NCBI RefSeq assembly: GCF_024295805.1
Contig: NZ_JANCLX010000028.1
Span: forward strand, 53,506-117,505
DNA: 64,000 nucleotides
Direction of reading: 5' to 3'
Origin: Streptomyces cucumeris
GTDB taxonomy: Bacteria; Actinomycetota; Actinomycetes; Streptomycetales; Streptomycetaceae
Program-made: the position numbers and the translations under genes
Notes under the pieces: generated by a model
The model's input: only the letters and a program-made list of their open reading frames with translations
What the model was told of the DNA's origin: nothing
The model's database searches: none
Part shown: positions 17,607-26,236 of the stretch, in pieces
Position numbering within the stretch: the first letter of the stretch is position 1
Layout of the letters: each line of letters begins with the position of its first letter

Positions 17607-18949
17607 CAGCGCAGGCATCCGCTGATGCCACCACAGATCCCGCGGACGGACCTACTGTGAACCCCGCGGACGACCCTGAAGCGGCCCGTCGGCGGGACCG
17701 CGACCATCTGTGGCACATCTGGTCGCCGGTGACCGCGCCCATGACCCGCAGAATGCTCGTGCAGGGAACCGGGCCCTATGTCACGGACATCGAGGGCCGG
17801 GAGTACTTGGACGCCTCTTCGCTCAACCTGACCTGCGGCTACGCGTTACCGGAGATCGCCCAGGCAATCGGCGAGCAGGCCTCGCGGTTCCACGGCTACG
17901 ACCTGTCCGTGGCCACCCATGTCCTGGCAGGTGCGGTCGCCCAGCGGGTGGCCGCGCTCATGCCCCCGGAACTCTCCCGCACGCTGCTCACCAACAGCGG
18001 CACCGAAGGGTGCGAGGCGGCGGTGCTCATCGCCGCCATGTACGCCCGTATACGGGGCACCCCGCGGACCCGGCTGGTGACCTTCGACTCCGGTTACCAC
18101 GGCTCGACTGTGCTGGCCCGGAGCCTGTCGGGACTGCCGCACCTGGCCCACCCCTTCCAGGAGCCCCTTCCGGTCACCCGGGTGCCCCTGCCCACGTCGG
18201 CACGGGACATGCGGCGTCCCGAGACACTCCGACCGCTGCTCGACAGCATGCGCAGGGCGTTCGCCGAGGATCCGGACAGCCCGCCACTCGCGGTCGTGAT
18301 CGAGCCGCTGCTCAACGTGGGAGGTGGTGTCGTTCTGCCGGACGGATTCCTCGCCGGGCTTAGGGAGCTGTGCGACACCAACGGAGTGCTGCTGATCATC
18401 GACGAAGTGTCCACGGGATACGGGCGTACCGGTCGTATGTTCGCATTCCAGCGGGAAAACGTGGTCCCCGACATCGTCGTGTCCAGCAAGGGTCTGGCAA
18501 GCGGCTACGCGCCGATCGCCGCCGTCAGCGTCAGGGAGACGATCTACAAGGCGTTCGCCGACGACGAGTACCTCGGTGGGCTGCGCTTCGGGCAGACCAC
18601 TTCGGGCCATGCGCTCGCCGCTGCCGCCGCCCTCGCTACCCTGGATCTGCTGGACCGCGAGAACCTGGTCGAGCGGTCCGACCAGCTCGGCGGGCTTCTC
18701 CTCCGGAAGCTGGAGGCGTTCCTTCGGACCGGGGGCATCACGGACGTACGCGGTCTGGGGCTGTTCGTCTCCCTTGAGTTCGCCGAGGAGGCCGAAGCCG
18801 TGCACCTCGTTGCCGCGGCCGAGGAGAACGGACTGCTGCTCCGTCGCCAGGGCCGGGTCGTCATGGCTGTACCTCCTCTGACGAGTGACGAGACCGTGGT
18901 CCAGTCGATCGCCGAGACCATCGGGAAGGCGCTTGAGGTGGCCGCATGA
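17603..18949 (+). CDS. Class III (omega) aminotransferase
   Basis: A 448-residue PLP enzyme of fold type I, class III. The PLP Lys is K296 in VVSSKGLASGYAP, the cofactor Asp is D267 in LLIIDEVSTGYGRTGR, and NSGTEGCEAA at 131-140 binds the phosphate. The first 30 residues are a poorly conserved Ala/Asp-rich leader. In butirosin and neomycin pathways a class III aminotransferase (BtrB/NeoN type) aminates the C6' aldehyde of the attached sugar; a similar terminal amination is plausible here. ATGA overlaps on both sides place it in the same coupled run. Confidence 0.85.
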   Translation: MTAQASADATTDPADGPTVNPADDPEAARRRDRDHLWHIWSPVTAPMTRRMLVQGTGPYVTDIEGREYLDASSLNLTCGYALPEIAQAIGEQASRFHGYDLSVATHVLAGAVAQRVAALMPPELSRTLLTNSGTEGCEAAVLIAAMYARIRGTPRTRLVTFDSGYHGSTVLARSLSGLPHLAHPFQEPLPVTRVPLPTSARDMRRPETLRPLLDSMRRAFAEDPDSPPLAVVIEPLLNVGGGVVLPDGFLAGLRELCDTNGVLLIIDEVSTGYGRTGRMFAFQRENVVPDIVVSSKGLASGYAPIAAVSVRETIYKAFADDEYLGGLRFGQTTSGHALAAAAALATLDLLDRENLVERSDQLGGLLLRKLEAFLRTGGITDVRGLGLFVSLEFAEEAEAVHLVAAAEENGLLLRRQGRVVMAVPPLTSDETVVQSIAETIGKALEVAA

Positions 18950-20304
18950 TGTCAGCGTCGGCCCCGAGGGAAATCAAGGACATGGCCGCCTCCGCCCGGA
19001 TCCTCGAGTCGATCAATCGCAAGCGCGCGGGCACACTCCTCGACGACGAGGAGACCTCGGGCATCGTCGCCGACTTCGTCGCCGCCCGTATCCCCGACTA
19101 CCAGATGTCGGCCTGGCTGGCGACGGTGGCGTGCAGAGGCCTGTCCACCGGGGAACTGGCCGCACTGACCCGTGCATACGCCCTCGGCGGCGGGCACTTG
19201 GATCTGAGCCAGGTCGACGGAGCGGTCGTCGACAAGCACAGCACCGGCGGTGTCGGGGACACCACCACCCTGATTGTGGTGCCGGTGGTCGCCGCATGCG
19301 GCGTGCCGGTGGCGAAGATGACAGGACGGGCCCTCGGCTTTGCCGGAGGCACGCTCGACAAGCTGGAGTCGATCAAGGGTCTCAGGAGCTACCTGCCCAC
19401 CGGCGAGATCGTGCCCATGATCCGCTCGGTCGGTATGGTCATCACCGGCCAGAGTTCCGATCTGACTCCGGGGGACGGAGCTACCTACGCGCTGCGCGAT
19501 GTCACCGGCACGGTGGAGAGCATCCCGCTGATCGCCGCGAGCATTATCAGCAAGAAGGTCGCCGTCCGTGCCGACGGACTCGTCCTGGACGTCAAGACGG
19601 GCGCCGGGGCGCTGATCCCGGAACAGGACCGCGCGGTACGACTGACCGAGACGATGCTTGACCTCGCCCGTGCCTTCGGTCTCAGCGGGCGGGCGGTGCT
19701 CAGCGACATGAGTCAGCCGCTGGGGTCTGCGGTGGGCAACGCCATGGAGATCCGGCAGGCGCTGGCCGTTCTCCGTGGGGAGCGACCCCCCGGGCTGTGG
19801 GATCTCTGCGCGACGATCAGCCGCCTGATGCTGCAGAGCGTCGACCCCCTGCTCACTGAGGAGCAGGCCGCGGCCAGGGTCAACCGGGTCATCGACGACG
19901 GGTCCGCGTACGAGATGTTCGTACGGTGGGCGGTCGCGCAGGGCGCGGACGCCGCCGATCTCGAGGCGGAGCGCTTCCCGACCGCTTCGCAGCGGCTGGT
20001 GGTAAAGGCCCCGGAGTCCGGCTGGATCACCCGTATCGACCCGCGTGCCGTGGGTAGCGCGACGCTGCTGCTGGGGGCCGGACGCCTGACCCACGACGCG
20101 CCACTGGACTACGGCGCTGGTGTCCGGATGAACCACCGGGTGGGCGACCGGGTTGACAAGGGCGACATCCTCGCGGAACTCCACTACGACCTGGGAGACG
20201 CGGACGCAGCACGATCACTTGTGGCATCAGCGTTCCAACTCGGAGACCAAAAGGTCACCCCGCCTCCGGCCGTTCACCAAATCTTCGAACCCCAGGAACT
20301 GTGA
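18946..20304 (+). CDS. Thymidine/pyrimidine-nucleoside phosphorylase homologue
   Basis: A 452-residue member of the Glycos_transf_3 fold. The phosphate-binding KHSTGGVGD at 97-105, GFAGGTLDKLESI near 131-143 and DVKTGAGA follow DeoA/Pdp enzymes closely, and the C-terminal PYNP domain is present, so it may be a genuine phosphorylase. Placement mid-operon argues for a biosynthetic use: releasing a pentose 1-phosphate, or acting in reverse on a cyclitol acceptor. Butirosin-type O-ribosylation uses a phosphoribosyltransferase and then a phosphatase, and an IMPase-family gene lies two genes downstream. That link is inference. Its start overlaps the aminotransferase stop (ATGA). Confidence 0.85.
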   Translation: MMSASAPREIKDMAASARILESINRKRAGTLLDDEETSGIVADFVAARIPDYQMSAWLATVACRGLSTGELAALTRAYALGGGHLDLSQVDGAVVDKHSTGGVGDTTTLIVVPVVAACGVPVAKMTGRALGFAGGTLDKLESIKGLRSYLPTGEIVPMIRSVGMVITGQSSDLTPGDGATYALRDVTGTVESIPLIAASIISKKVAVRADGLVLDVKTGAGALIPEQDRAVRLTETMLDLARAFGLSGRAVLSDMSQPLGSAVGNAMEIRQALAVLRGERPPGLWDLCATISRLMLQSVDPLLTEEQAAARVNRVIDDGSAYEMFVRWAVAQGADAADLEAERFPTASQRLVVKAPESGWITRIDPRAVGSATLLLGAGRLTHDAPLDYGAGVRMNHRVGDRVDKGDILAELHYDLGDADAARSLVASAFQLGDQKVTPPPAVHQIFEPQEL

Positions 20305-20305
20305 T

Positions 20306-21187
20306 ATGCCCCTGACAACAGCCCCCGATGAGCTGCGTTCAGCCATCTGTACCACTCCGACCTCCTTCGCCACAGCCCCGGCTCGGCCGGTGGCCGTGGC
20401 CGACGCCCGACAGGTCTCCGAGGCTGAGGCAGCCGAGGCCGTTGCCCGCTACCGGCTAAACGGCTTCGCGCTGGTTCAGTTCACCCCGGAAGAGTGCGGG
20501 GAGGACACGGTGGAGCACCTGGCCCAGGCGCTGGAGCTCGGCGAACCCTTTGTGCCGCCCCTCTACACCAAGGCTGGATACGCCTCGCCCCGGGTGTCCA
20601 GCATCTCCGCTCCCGAGGTCCAGGAGGATTCGCGCCACCCCCACTTCGAGACGACCGTTGGCCAGGATCTGCACTGCGACGGAACCCTGCAGGACATCGG
20701 CGTGATCAAGTCAGCTGTTCTGCTGTGCTGTTCACAGGGCGCTGAGGGGGGCGAGAGCTTTGTCTTCAACGCTCACGCCGCCTTCGCGGAGCTGCTCGAC
20801 ACCGACCCAGCCGCAGCTCGGGCCCTGACCTCCCCCGGTGTCCTGGTGCGCCGGGCGACGTTCAACGGCTCCGACGAGGCCAACAGGGGGCCGGCGTTCG
20901 CGGTCATCGGCGATCGGCTGGTCTGCAGGTACTGTGTCGACGCCACCGACCGCTGGGAGACGTCAGCGGTCGACGACCCCGTGGCGGCCGGGCGTGGCCT
21001 GGAGTTCCTTCGCTCGGCACGGCAGGAAGGCAGCCCGTACTCCCTGCGCTTCACCCTCGCCGAAGGGCAGGCCATCGTGATGGACAACACGCGCATCTCA
21101 CACGGCCGGTCGAAGTACCGCGACGGCCCGGGCAGGCGCCGGCGCCTGCTCCGCAGCCTTCACCTGCGGCACCCGGGTGGCGGGTGA
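20306..21187 (+). CDS. TauD/TfdA-family Fe(II)/2-oxoglutarate dioxygenase
   Basis: A 293-residue non-haem iron oxygenase. H123 and D125 (DLHCDGT) and H266 (ISHGRSKYRD) form the facial triad, and an Arg in the RRRRLLRSL segment can bind 2-oxoglutarate. It would hydroxylate, desaturate or ring-close an intermediate; in hygromycin B-type pathways a related oxygenase forms the orthoester. The ATG at 20306 follows the phosphorylase stop by one base. It is the last gene before a double hairpin, so it probably ends the main operon. Confidence 0.82.
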   Translation: MPLTTAPDELRSAICTTPTSFATAPARPVAVADARQVSEAEAAEAVARYRLNGFALVQFTPEECGEDTVEHLAQALELGEPFVPPLYTKAGYASPRVSSISAPEVQEDSRHPHFETTVGQDLHCDGTLQDIGVIKSAVLLCCSQGAEGGESFVFNAHAAFAELLDTDPAAARALTSPGVLVRRATFNGSDEANRGPAFAVIGDRLVCRYCVDATDRWETSAVDDPVAAGRGLEFLRSARQEGSPYSLRFTLAEGQAIVMDNTRISHGRSKYRDGPGRRRRLLRSLHLRHPGGG

Positions 21188-21238
21188 TCAGACCACGTCC
21201 GGCACGGATACGGGGCCCTGAGCCCAGGAGACGGCCGG

Positions 21239-21340
21239 GGCTGCGGGGGGCTTCCGCTCCCCCGCAGCCTGTCCGGGGCCCGAAAGACGACGAAGCAGCA
21301 GGCGAGGCCGATCGCTGCTGCTTCGCCGTCTTTCGGGCCC
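21239..21340. terminator. Two tandem strong hairpins between the dioxygenase and IMPase genes
   Basis: The first is a perfect 11-bp stem (21239-21249 with 21259-21269, 9-nt loop). The second is a 26-position stem with one A·C mismatch (21276-21301 with 21315-21340, 13-nt loop). No T-run follows on the plus strand. The pair could act as bidirectional or factor-assisted terminators, as mRNA 3'-end protection, or as an attenuator ahead of the IMPase gene. Confidence 0.6.
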
Positions 21341-21371
21341 GACGCACTGAACCGCGTGGTAAGGAGACGCT

Positions 21372-22160
21372 ATGACAGAGCCGGACGGCGTCCGGGCCGA
21401 CCTGGCGGAGTTGCTCCTCGTGGGCAGGGCCATGGCGACCGAGGCAAGCGAGGCGATCCTCGCGCTGACATCCGCCCCGGAACCACTCAGCACCAAATCC
21501 TCTCCGACGGACCCGGTGACCGCCGCCGATGTCGCGAGCGATGCCGCCATTCGGGCTCGCCTGACAGCGTCACGGCCGCTCGACGGTCTGCTGAGTGAGG
21601 ACGGCGAGAGCATCGCATCACACAACGACCTGCGCTGGGTGATCGACCCGCTCGATGGCACGGTCAACTATGTACACCAGATACCGCACTTCGCCGTGAG
21701 CATCGCTTGCGAGGCATACACCGCCGGGACGTGGAGGGCGGTGGTCGGCGTCGTCCACGATGTGATGCGCGGGGAGCAGTTCACCGCCGTACGCGGCGGT
21801 GGCAGTCAGCGCGATGGCGCCCCCATCGGCGTTGCGGATCCTGTGCCGCTCCCCCAAGCCGTGCTCGCCACGGAGTTCGGCTATCAACCCGAGGACAGGC
21901 GGCGGCAAGCAGCCCAGGTCGCGCGGGTCGCCCCACACGTCGCGGACATACGGGCACCTGGGAGCTCGGCAATCGACCTGTGCTGGATCGCCGCCGGGCG
22001 CCTCGACGGGTATTTCGAGGACGAGCTGTCCCGATGGGACTGGGCCGCTGGCCGACTGATCGTCGAGGAGGCCGGCGGCATCGTCACCACGTTCGCCCAA
22101 GGCGTCCTGGCAGGCGGGCCCCACGTCCACGAGCTCCTGAGCCAGCTGCTGGCCGACTGA
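21372..22160 (+). CDS. Inositol-monophosphatase-family phosphatase
   Basis: A 262-residue Mg-dependent phosphatase. Metal ligands are in LLSEDGES (E76), WVIDPLDGTVNYVH (D92, D95) and ELSRWDWAAG near the C-terminus. Family members remove phosphate from inositol, sugar or nucleotide phosphates. In this cluster it may dephosphorylate a cyclitol, amino-sugar or ribosyl phosphate intermediate. AAGGAG at 21361-21366 gives a clear start. It stands behind two strong hairpins, so its expression may be partly separate from the main operon. Confidence 0.85.
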   Translation: MTEPDGVRADLAELLLVGRAMATEASEAILALTSAPEPLSTKSSPTDPVTAADVASDAAIRARLTASRPLDGLLSEDGESIASHNDLRWVIDPLDGTVNYVHQIPHFAVSIACEAYTAGTWRAVVGVVHDVMRGEQFTAVRGGGSQRDGAPIGVADPVPLPQAVLATEFGYQPEDRRRQAAQVARVAPHVADIRAPGSSAIDLCWIAAGRLDGYFEDELSRWDWAAGRLIVEEAGGIVTTFAQGVLAGGPHVHELLSQLLAD

Positions 22161-22552
22161 GATCAGGGGCCGGTGGCCGAAGCAGCGAGGGCGGGCTGGC
22201 GGAGCCGGCGAAGAAGCTCCCCGGTCCGCCTTCGCCACTGCGATCACCGATCGCCTGGGGGCTCGCTCGCACATGAGAAGGATCGGCTTCGCCGAAACAC
22301 GTCTCTTCCAGGCTGTCCCATATGCAGGATGGGCAGAGCGGTGCGGGCGCCGCCGCAGGGTAGGTGGTCAGCGACGCCCACACCCGGACCGCAAGGGGTT
22401 GATCGGTTCTACCGTCGAGCCTGCGCACGCCGGGTCCGGGGCTCGCGGGGCGGGCCTGGCGGATCCGCTCCGCTCGCGTGCCTGAGGTTGTCTCTTCAGG
22501 CAACACCTCGGTGGTTGGCAAGCCGCCTTGAATCGGCCTGGGCCGACGGGAG
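22161..22552. other. Gene-free stretch
   Basis: Between the phosphatase stop and the IS481 relic I see no gene with coding bias or family similarity. It contains GC-rich imperfect dyads near 22170-22250 that could end transcription, and a TTGGCAA word near 22515. Confidence 0.4.
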
Positions 22553-23160
22553 TTAGGTGTATCGACCCGTAGCGTTGTTCACACGGCTGATAGGCGGCTT
22601 GCCTCCGAGTGGCGGTGTGTCACGCACCGGTGATGGTTGTAGTTACGCAGGGAGGTGTCCAGTCCGGCGGTTCGTTCATCGTTGCTGGTGTAGGGCCGTA
22701 GGAGGTAGGCCCACCCATCGAGCAAGGTGCGGTTGAAGCGTTCGACCTTGCCATTATTGGTCTGCGGCCGGTAGATGCGGGTGAGCTTGTCGGCAGCGCC
22801 GAGCTTTGCAAGCGCCTGCCGCCAGGAGAAGCTCTCGCGGCAGGACCAGCATTGTCCGTCAGGACACGTTCGATGCGCGGGATGCCGCGGGTGGCGAAGA
22901 AGACTGCGGCTTGCTGCAGGAAGCCCGCGCAGGTGGCGGCTTTCTCGCCCTGGTGGACTTCGCTGCAGGCGAGGCGGCTGTGGTTGTCGACTGCGGAGTG
23001 GATGTAGTCGAACGCCTGTGGTGCGGCGACGGTTGGGACAGGCAGCACGGCCATGGATACGCCAGCCCCCGCCGTCGGGTATGCAGCCGAGCTGCGACGA
23101 GTGTCCTGTACCCAGCCGCCCCGAGGTCGGCCCGAGCCGCCTCGACCCTGTCGTCCGCAG
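22553..23160 (-). pseudogene. IS481-family transposase relic
   Basis: The upstream part reads FDYIHSAVDNHSRLACSEVH, AATCAGFLQQAAVFFATRG and IPRIERVLTDN, the core of IS481-type rve transposases. The frame then shifts, with several stops, before the terminal VNNATGRYT and stop at 22553-22555, a typical IS481 C-terminus. The third catalytic region is destroyed. It lies at the right edge of the biosynthetic cluster. A ten-codon relic of the same C-terminus occurs at 51023-51052. Confidence 0.75.
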
Positions 23161-24000
23161 TCAGTTCCTCAGCCACTGCCGAGAGTTCCGCAGCGCCTGC
23201 CGAGCCCACCGCGGTTCCCGCCTCGGCGGAGGCCAGGACGCTCGAGAGCGAGCGTTTCCGGCAAGGCCGGGTCATTGGTCTCCGCCACTCGGATCATGGC
23301 ACCGTTTGGGCAAGGGTTGCGGAGGCACGATGCGATGCGGGCCTAGAGACATCAACGGTCGCTCTACTACCGATAAGTCGGCGTCTTCGACTACGGTACG
23401 GAGCTCAAAGCTGCTTCTGCGAGCCACTCGAAGGCTTCCAGCACTCCCAGTTCACGCTGCCGGGCACGCACCAGAAAGACATCAGTGGCGGTGACGACCA
23501 GCGCCCTCCACGACAGGTTGGGCGTGGCTCAGGCCGGCGTTGTGTGAGGTTCCCGGTTCCTTCCGTACCAACAGCCGCAGTGCTCCGAACTCCCCGACGT
23601 CGGAGAATCACAGCGGCATCGTGGCGTAGTACTGTTTGATACAAAGCACGCAGTGCATCGCTTATGCCGCGGATCCCACCACGGAACGGGGCATGCCGCA
23701 TCCGAAATGCAGGGGCAGTGGTCAGTCGCCAGGCCGCGGTGTTCGGGCGCCAGAACTCGGCGCGCATCACCCCCGTTGACGTCAAGGTGACCGCGCTCCA
23801 CTGATCGTTGCTGATGCAATCAGCGTCGGCGGCCTGGCGCAAGGGTTGCGTCGGTGTTGAAGAGGCCCCAGTCGAGTCTTCGCCGCCCGGCAGCGGGCGG
23901 CGAAGGGCAGCTCGCGGTGCTTCCATCTCAGCGACGATAGCGATCTGCGACAGGGATACTAGCCGTCGGCCCCATGTGTACCTAAGCGAACGGTAATGAC
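23161..24000. other. Gene-free stretch
   Basis: Open frames on both strands are present but give no recognised protein and lack plausible starts. Composition is less biased than the surrounding genes. I read it as decayed DNA left by the IS481 insertion. Confidence 0.35.
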
Positions 24001-24171
24001 CTACGGCCAGTCAATTTCAGTCGATTCGCCGGACTCTACCTGCTGCCTCGCGTCCTCCACCTGGTGGACAGACACTCCCCCAACAGAGCCCGACTGCCAC
24101 ACGAGCGGGAGCAGGGTTGCCCCCAGTACAGCTGCCGTCGACAGACAGGCATGGCGAAGAAACGCCCTCAT
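24001..24171 (-). CDS. Short peptide with secretion-signal-like N-terminus, head-to-head with an XRE-TPR regulator
   Basis: Frame with ATG at 24169-24171 and TAG at 24001-24003, encoding 56 residues. GGGGGGA lies four bases upstream of the ATG. The N-terminus is basic (MRAFLRH), followed by a hydrophobic stretch at about 8-25 with LSTAAVLGATLLPLVW. The rest is hydrophilic and acidic, ending EIDWP. This is the form of a pre-pro signalling peptide. It is divergent from the TPR regulator at 24701, as RRNPP receptor/peptide genes often are. TTGNCAA motifs lie 86-116 bp upstream. No homologue is recognised; it could also be a small exported protein of other function. Confidence 0.5.
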   Translation of the reverse strand: MRAFLRHACLSTAAVLGATLLPLVWQSGSVGGVSVHQVEDARQQVESGESTEIDWP

Positions 24172-24256
24172 GATTCCCCCCAGAGATGAGTGGTCGTACC
24201 ACCGGAGACCGGCGTCCCGGGCGGCCGCTTAGGAAGCTACCTCGACGACGCAAAAC

Positions 24257-24287
24257 TTGGCAACTACTTGCCGACATTAATTGCCAA
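24257..24287. promoter_or_regulatory. TTGNCAA motifs upstream of the peptide gene
   Basis: TTGGCAA (24257-24263), TTGCC (24268-24272) and TTGCCAA (24281-24287) cluster in the AT-rich region upstream of the minus-strand peptide gene. The two full copies are 24 bp apart. Each full word is a TTG-N-CAA palindrome like those at 4685 and 24458. Plausible operator for the adjacent XRE regulator. Confidence 0.45.
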
Positions 24288-24457
24288 TTTTGACATCAAG
24301 TGGCCGCGGTAATTTGTCCCATTGCGTAAGATATGAACCTGCATCGATGCGAGCACGCCCAGACTCTGGGCTACATGTCCCGCCCAGGCAGCAAGGACCT
24401 AGACATCACTCGGAACCCTGCCAGCCACGACGTGGCTCGTCGCTGCCTCACTCCCTG

Positions 24458-24487
24458 TTGTCAAGTATGGAAACTGGAGGTTGCCAG
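24458..24487. promoter_or_regulatory. TTGNCAA motifs upstream of the XRE-TPR regulator
   Basis: TTGTCAA (24458-24464) and TTGCCAG (24481-24487) are 23 bp apart, about 214-243 bp upstream of the regulator start. The spacing is nearly that of the pair before the peptide gene, consistent with autoregulation. Confidence 0.35.
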
Positions 24488-24700
24488 ACGACGCACAGAC
24501 GGGCTACTCTCGCGCTAGCCCAAGCAGTCACGTCATGGAGAGCGTTGTCGAAGGACTGATTGTGACCGACCACCACCGGATCAGAACCTCCCGGGAGCAG
24601 CCCACCGCATATGGACCGGCCTGCCTGGGCGTTAGCTCCGATTGGGCAATGAGCGAAGACGGTCTTCTCTGGCATGGTGGCTGACAGGAGGCTCGGCGGG

Positions 24701-25942
24701 ATGAGGCACACTTTGGAACAGCCGTCTTTCGGGCGACGTCTCAAGGAACTGCGCCTTGCGCGTGGCCTGTCACAGGCCACGCTGGGCGGGCAAGAGATCT
24801 CCACCGGCTATCTGTCACGGCTGGAGTCGGGAGCCCGTCCACCCACTGAGCGAATCGTCACCTATCTGGCCAAGCAACTCGAAGTCCCGGTCTCCGCCTT
24901 CGAAGAACCAACTACCGGATCTCTCGCAGGCGTCCTCGCGACAGTGACTTCCTCCCCCGACGACGATGTCGCGGCTGAACTTCTCGCAGACGCCATCGCC
25001 ACCGACGACGGTCGCAATCCGGCGCTTCGTTGGCAGGCGTTGTGGCTACTCGCCCGCATCAAGACTCAGCGCGGCCAGTACAACGAGGAATTCGAGCATT
25101 TGCAGGAATTGACCAGTATCTCGGACGAGCTGGGAAACCCCGAGATGCGCGCAAGAGCACGCACTCAGGCAGCTCGCTGCATGCGCGCGCTGGGAAACAC
25201 CGATGACGCGTATACGTGTGCGATCGATGCCTTCCATATCGCCCAGCAGCACCAACTGTCCGTGCATGACACCGCGACAGCGCTGCTAGTGCTGGTATCC
25301 ACAGAAGCTGAGACAGGGCGCTTGCCGGATGCCAGAGCCCATGCCGACGACCTGTGCGCACTGGTAGGAGACGCATCGGGTGCTCTCCCGGTCGAGGCCT
25401 TGTGGACAGCCGCCGCCGTGCGCACACGTCAAGGAGACCACGCAGCGGCACAGGATTTCCTCGAACAGGCTTTGCGGCGGCTGGACAGTCGTGATGACTT
25501 GATGCTGTGGATGCGCCTTCGACTGGCCGCGGCATCTCTCTATCTCCAGGTTGATCCGCCACGGACAGACATCGCACGTCTCCGTCTACAGGAGGCGGAG
25601 ACTGCCCTCGAGCTGATCGGAACTCCGCTCCAACGGCAAGAGCTCCTGGTCCTTCAAGCACACCTGGCCTTCCATGAGGGCCGCACAGCGGATGCCAGCA
25701 AGTTGTGCGAAAAACTGAGGGAAGACGACCTCCGTCTCTCATTCCGTGACCGCGTCAGGCTCGACGTCTTGCGCAGCCAACTACTCGTCCTGGATGGGAA
25801 GCCAGAAGAAGGCATTCGGACGCTGCAAGACCTCGCTCGCCGGGCGAACGACTCCCTCAACGTCGATCTGGCCGCAGAAGTTTGGCGTACCCTCGCCGAA
25901 ACTCTGGCACAGCTCCACAGCTCAGCTGTTATAGCTGATTGA
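24701..25942 (+). CDS. XRE-family regulator with TPR-rich C-terminal domain (RRNPP-like)
   Basis: A 413-residue regulator. Residues 8-65 are an XRE helix-turn-helix (FGRRLKELRLARGLSQATLG, then STGYLSRLESGARPPTERIV). The remaining 340 or so residues are all-helical with repeated TPR-like pairs, such as RARARTQAARCMRALGNTDD and ALWTAAAVRTRQGDHAAAQD. That architecture is shared with PlcR/NprR/PrgX receptors that bind secreted peptides. The ATG at 24701 is chosen because AGGAGG lies nine bases upstream; another ATG at 24674 lacks one. A peptide gene is divergent about 530 bp away. It may regulate the aminocyclitol cluster, which carries similar motifs. Confidence 0.82.
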   Translation: MRHTLEQPSFGRRLKELRLARGLSQATLGGQEISTGYLSRLESGARPPTERIVTYLAKQLEVPVSAFEEPTTGSLAGVLATVTSSPDDDVAAELLADAIATDDGRNPALRWQALWLLARIKTQRGQYNEEFEHLQELTSISDELGNPEMRARARTQAARCMRALGNTDDAYTCAIDAFHIAQQHQLSVHDTATALLVLVSTEAETGRLPDARAHADDLCALVGDASGALPVEALWTAAAVRTRQGDHAAAQDFLEQALRRLDSRDDLMLWMRLRLAAASLYLQVDPPRTDIARLRLQEAETALELIGTPLQRQELLVLQAHLAFHEGRTADASKLCEKLREDDLRLSFRDRVRLDVLRSQLLVLDGKPEEGIRTLQDLARRANDSLNVDLAAEVWRTLAETLAQLHSSAVIAD

Positions 25943-26236
25943 CCAGGAGAACCAGGGGCGCAGACTATCAAGCTGGGCTGATCACTGCCTGCCTCCGTTC
26001 GCACGCCCCTCTGCGATTGCGCCGCCTGTACTCACCCAGCGGGCGCGGTGGATAGGAGTGAGACAGGGGCAGCGGTCGATACATCGCCCTCGGGCAGGCG
26101 CGAGCGTAGAACAACGAGCTGGCGAATGTTCAGGATCGAGGCGCGTCATGACGGGGCCTTCAGCTCGACGAATATCTGCAGTTCCAGCACCACTCGCTGC
26201 GATGGTCAATGCGGGATAATGTAGATACATGTTGCC

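Noticed and set aside
22775..23639. Plus-strand frames over the IS481 relic
   Set aside because: Antisense to recognisable transposase blocks on the minus strand.
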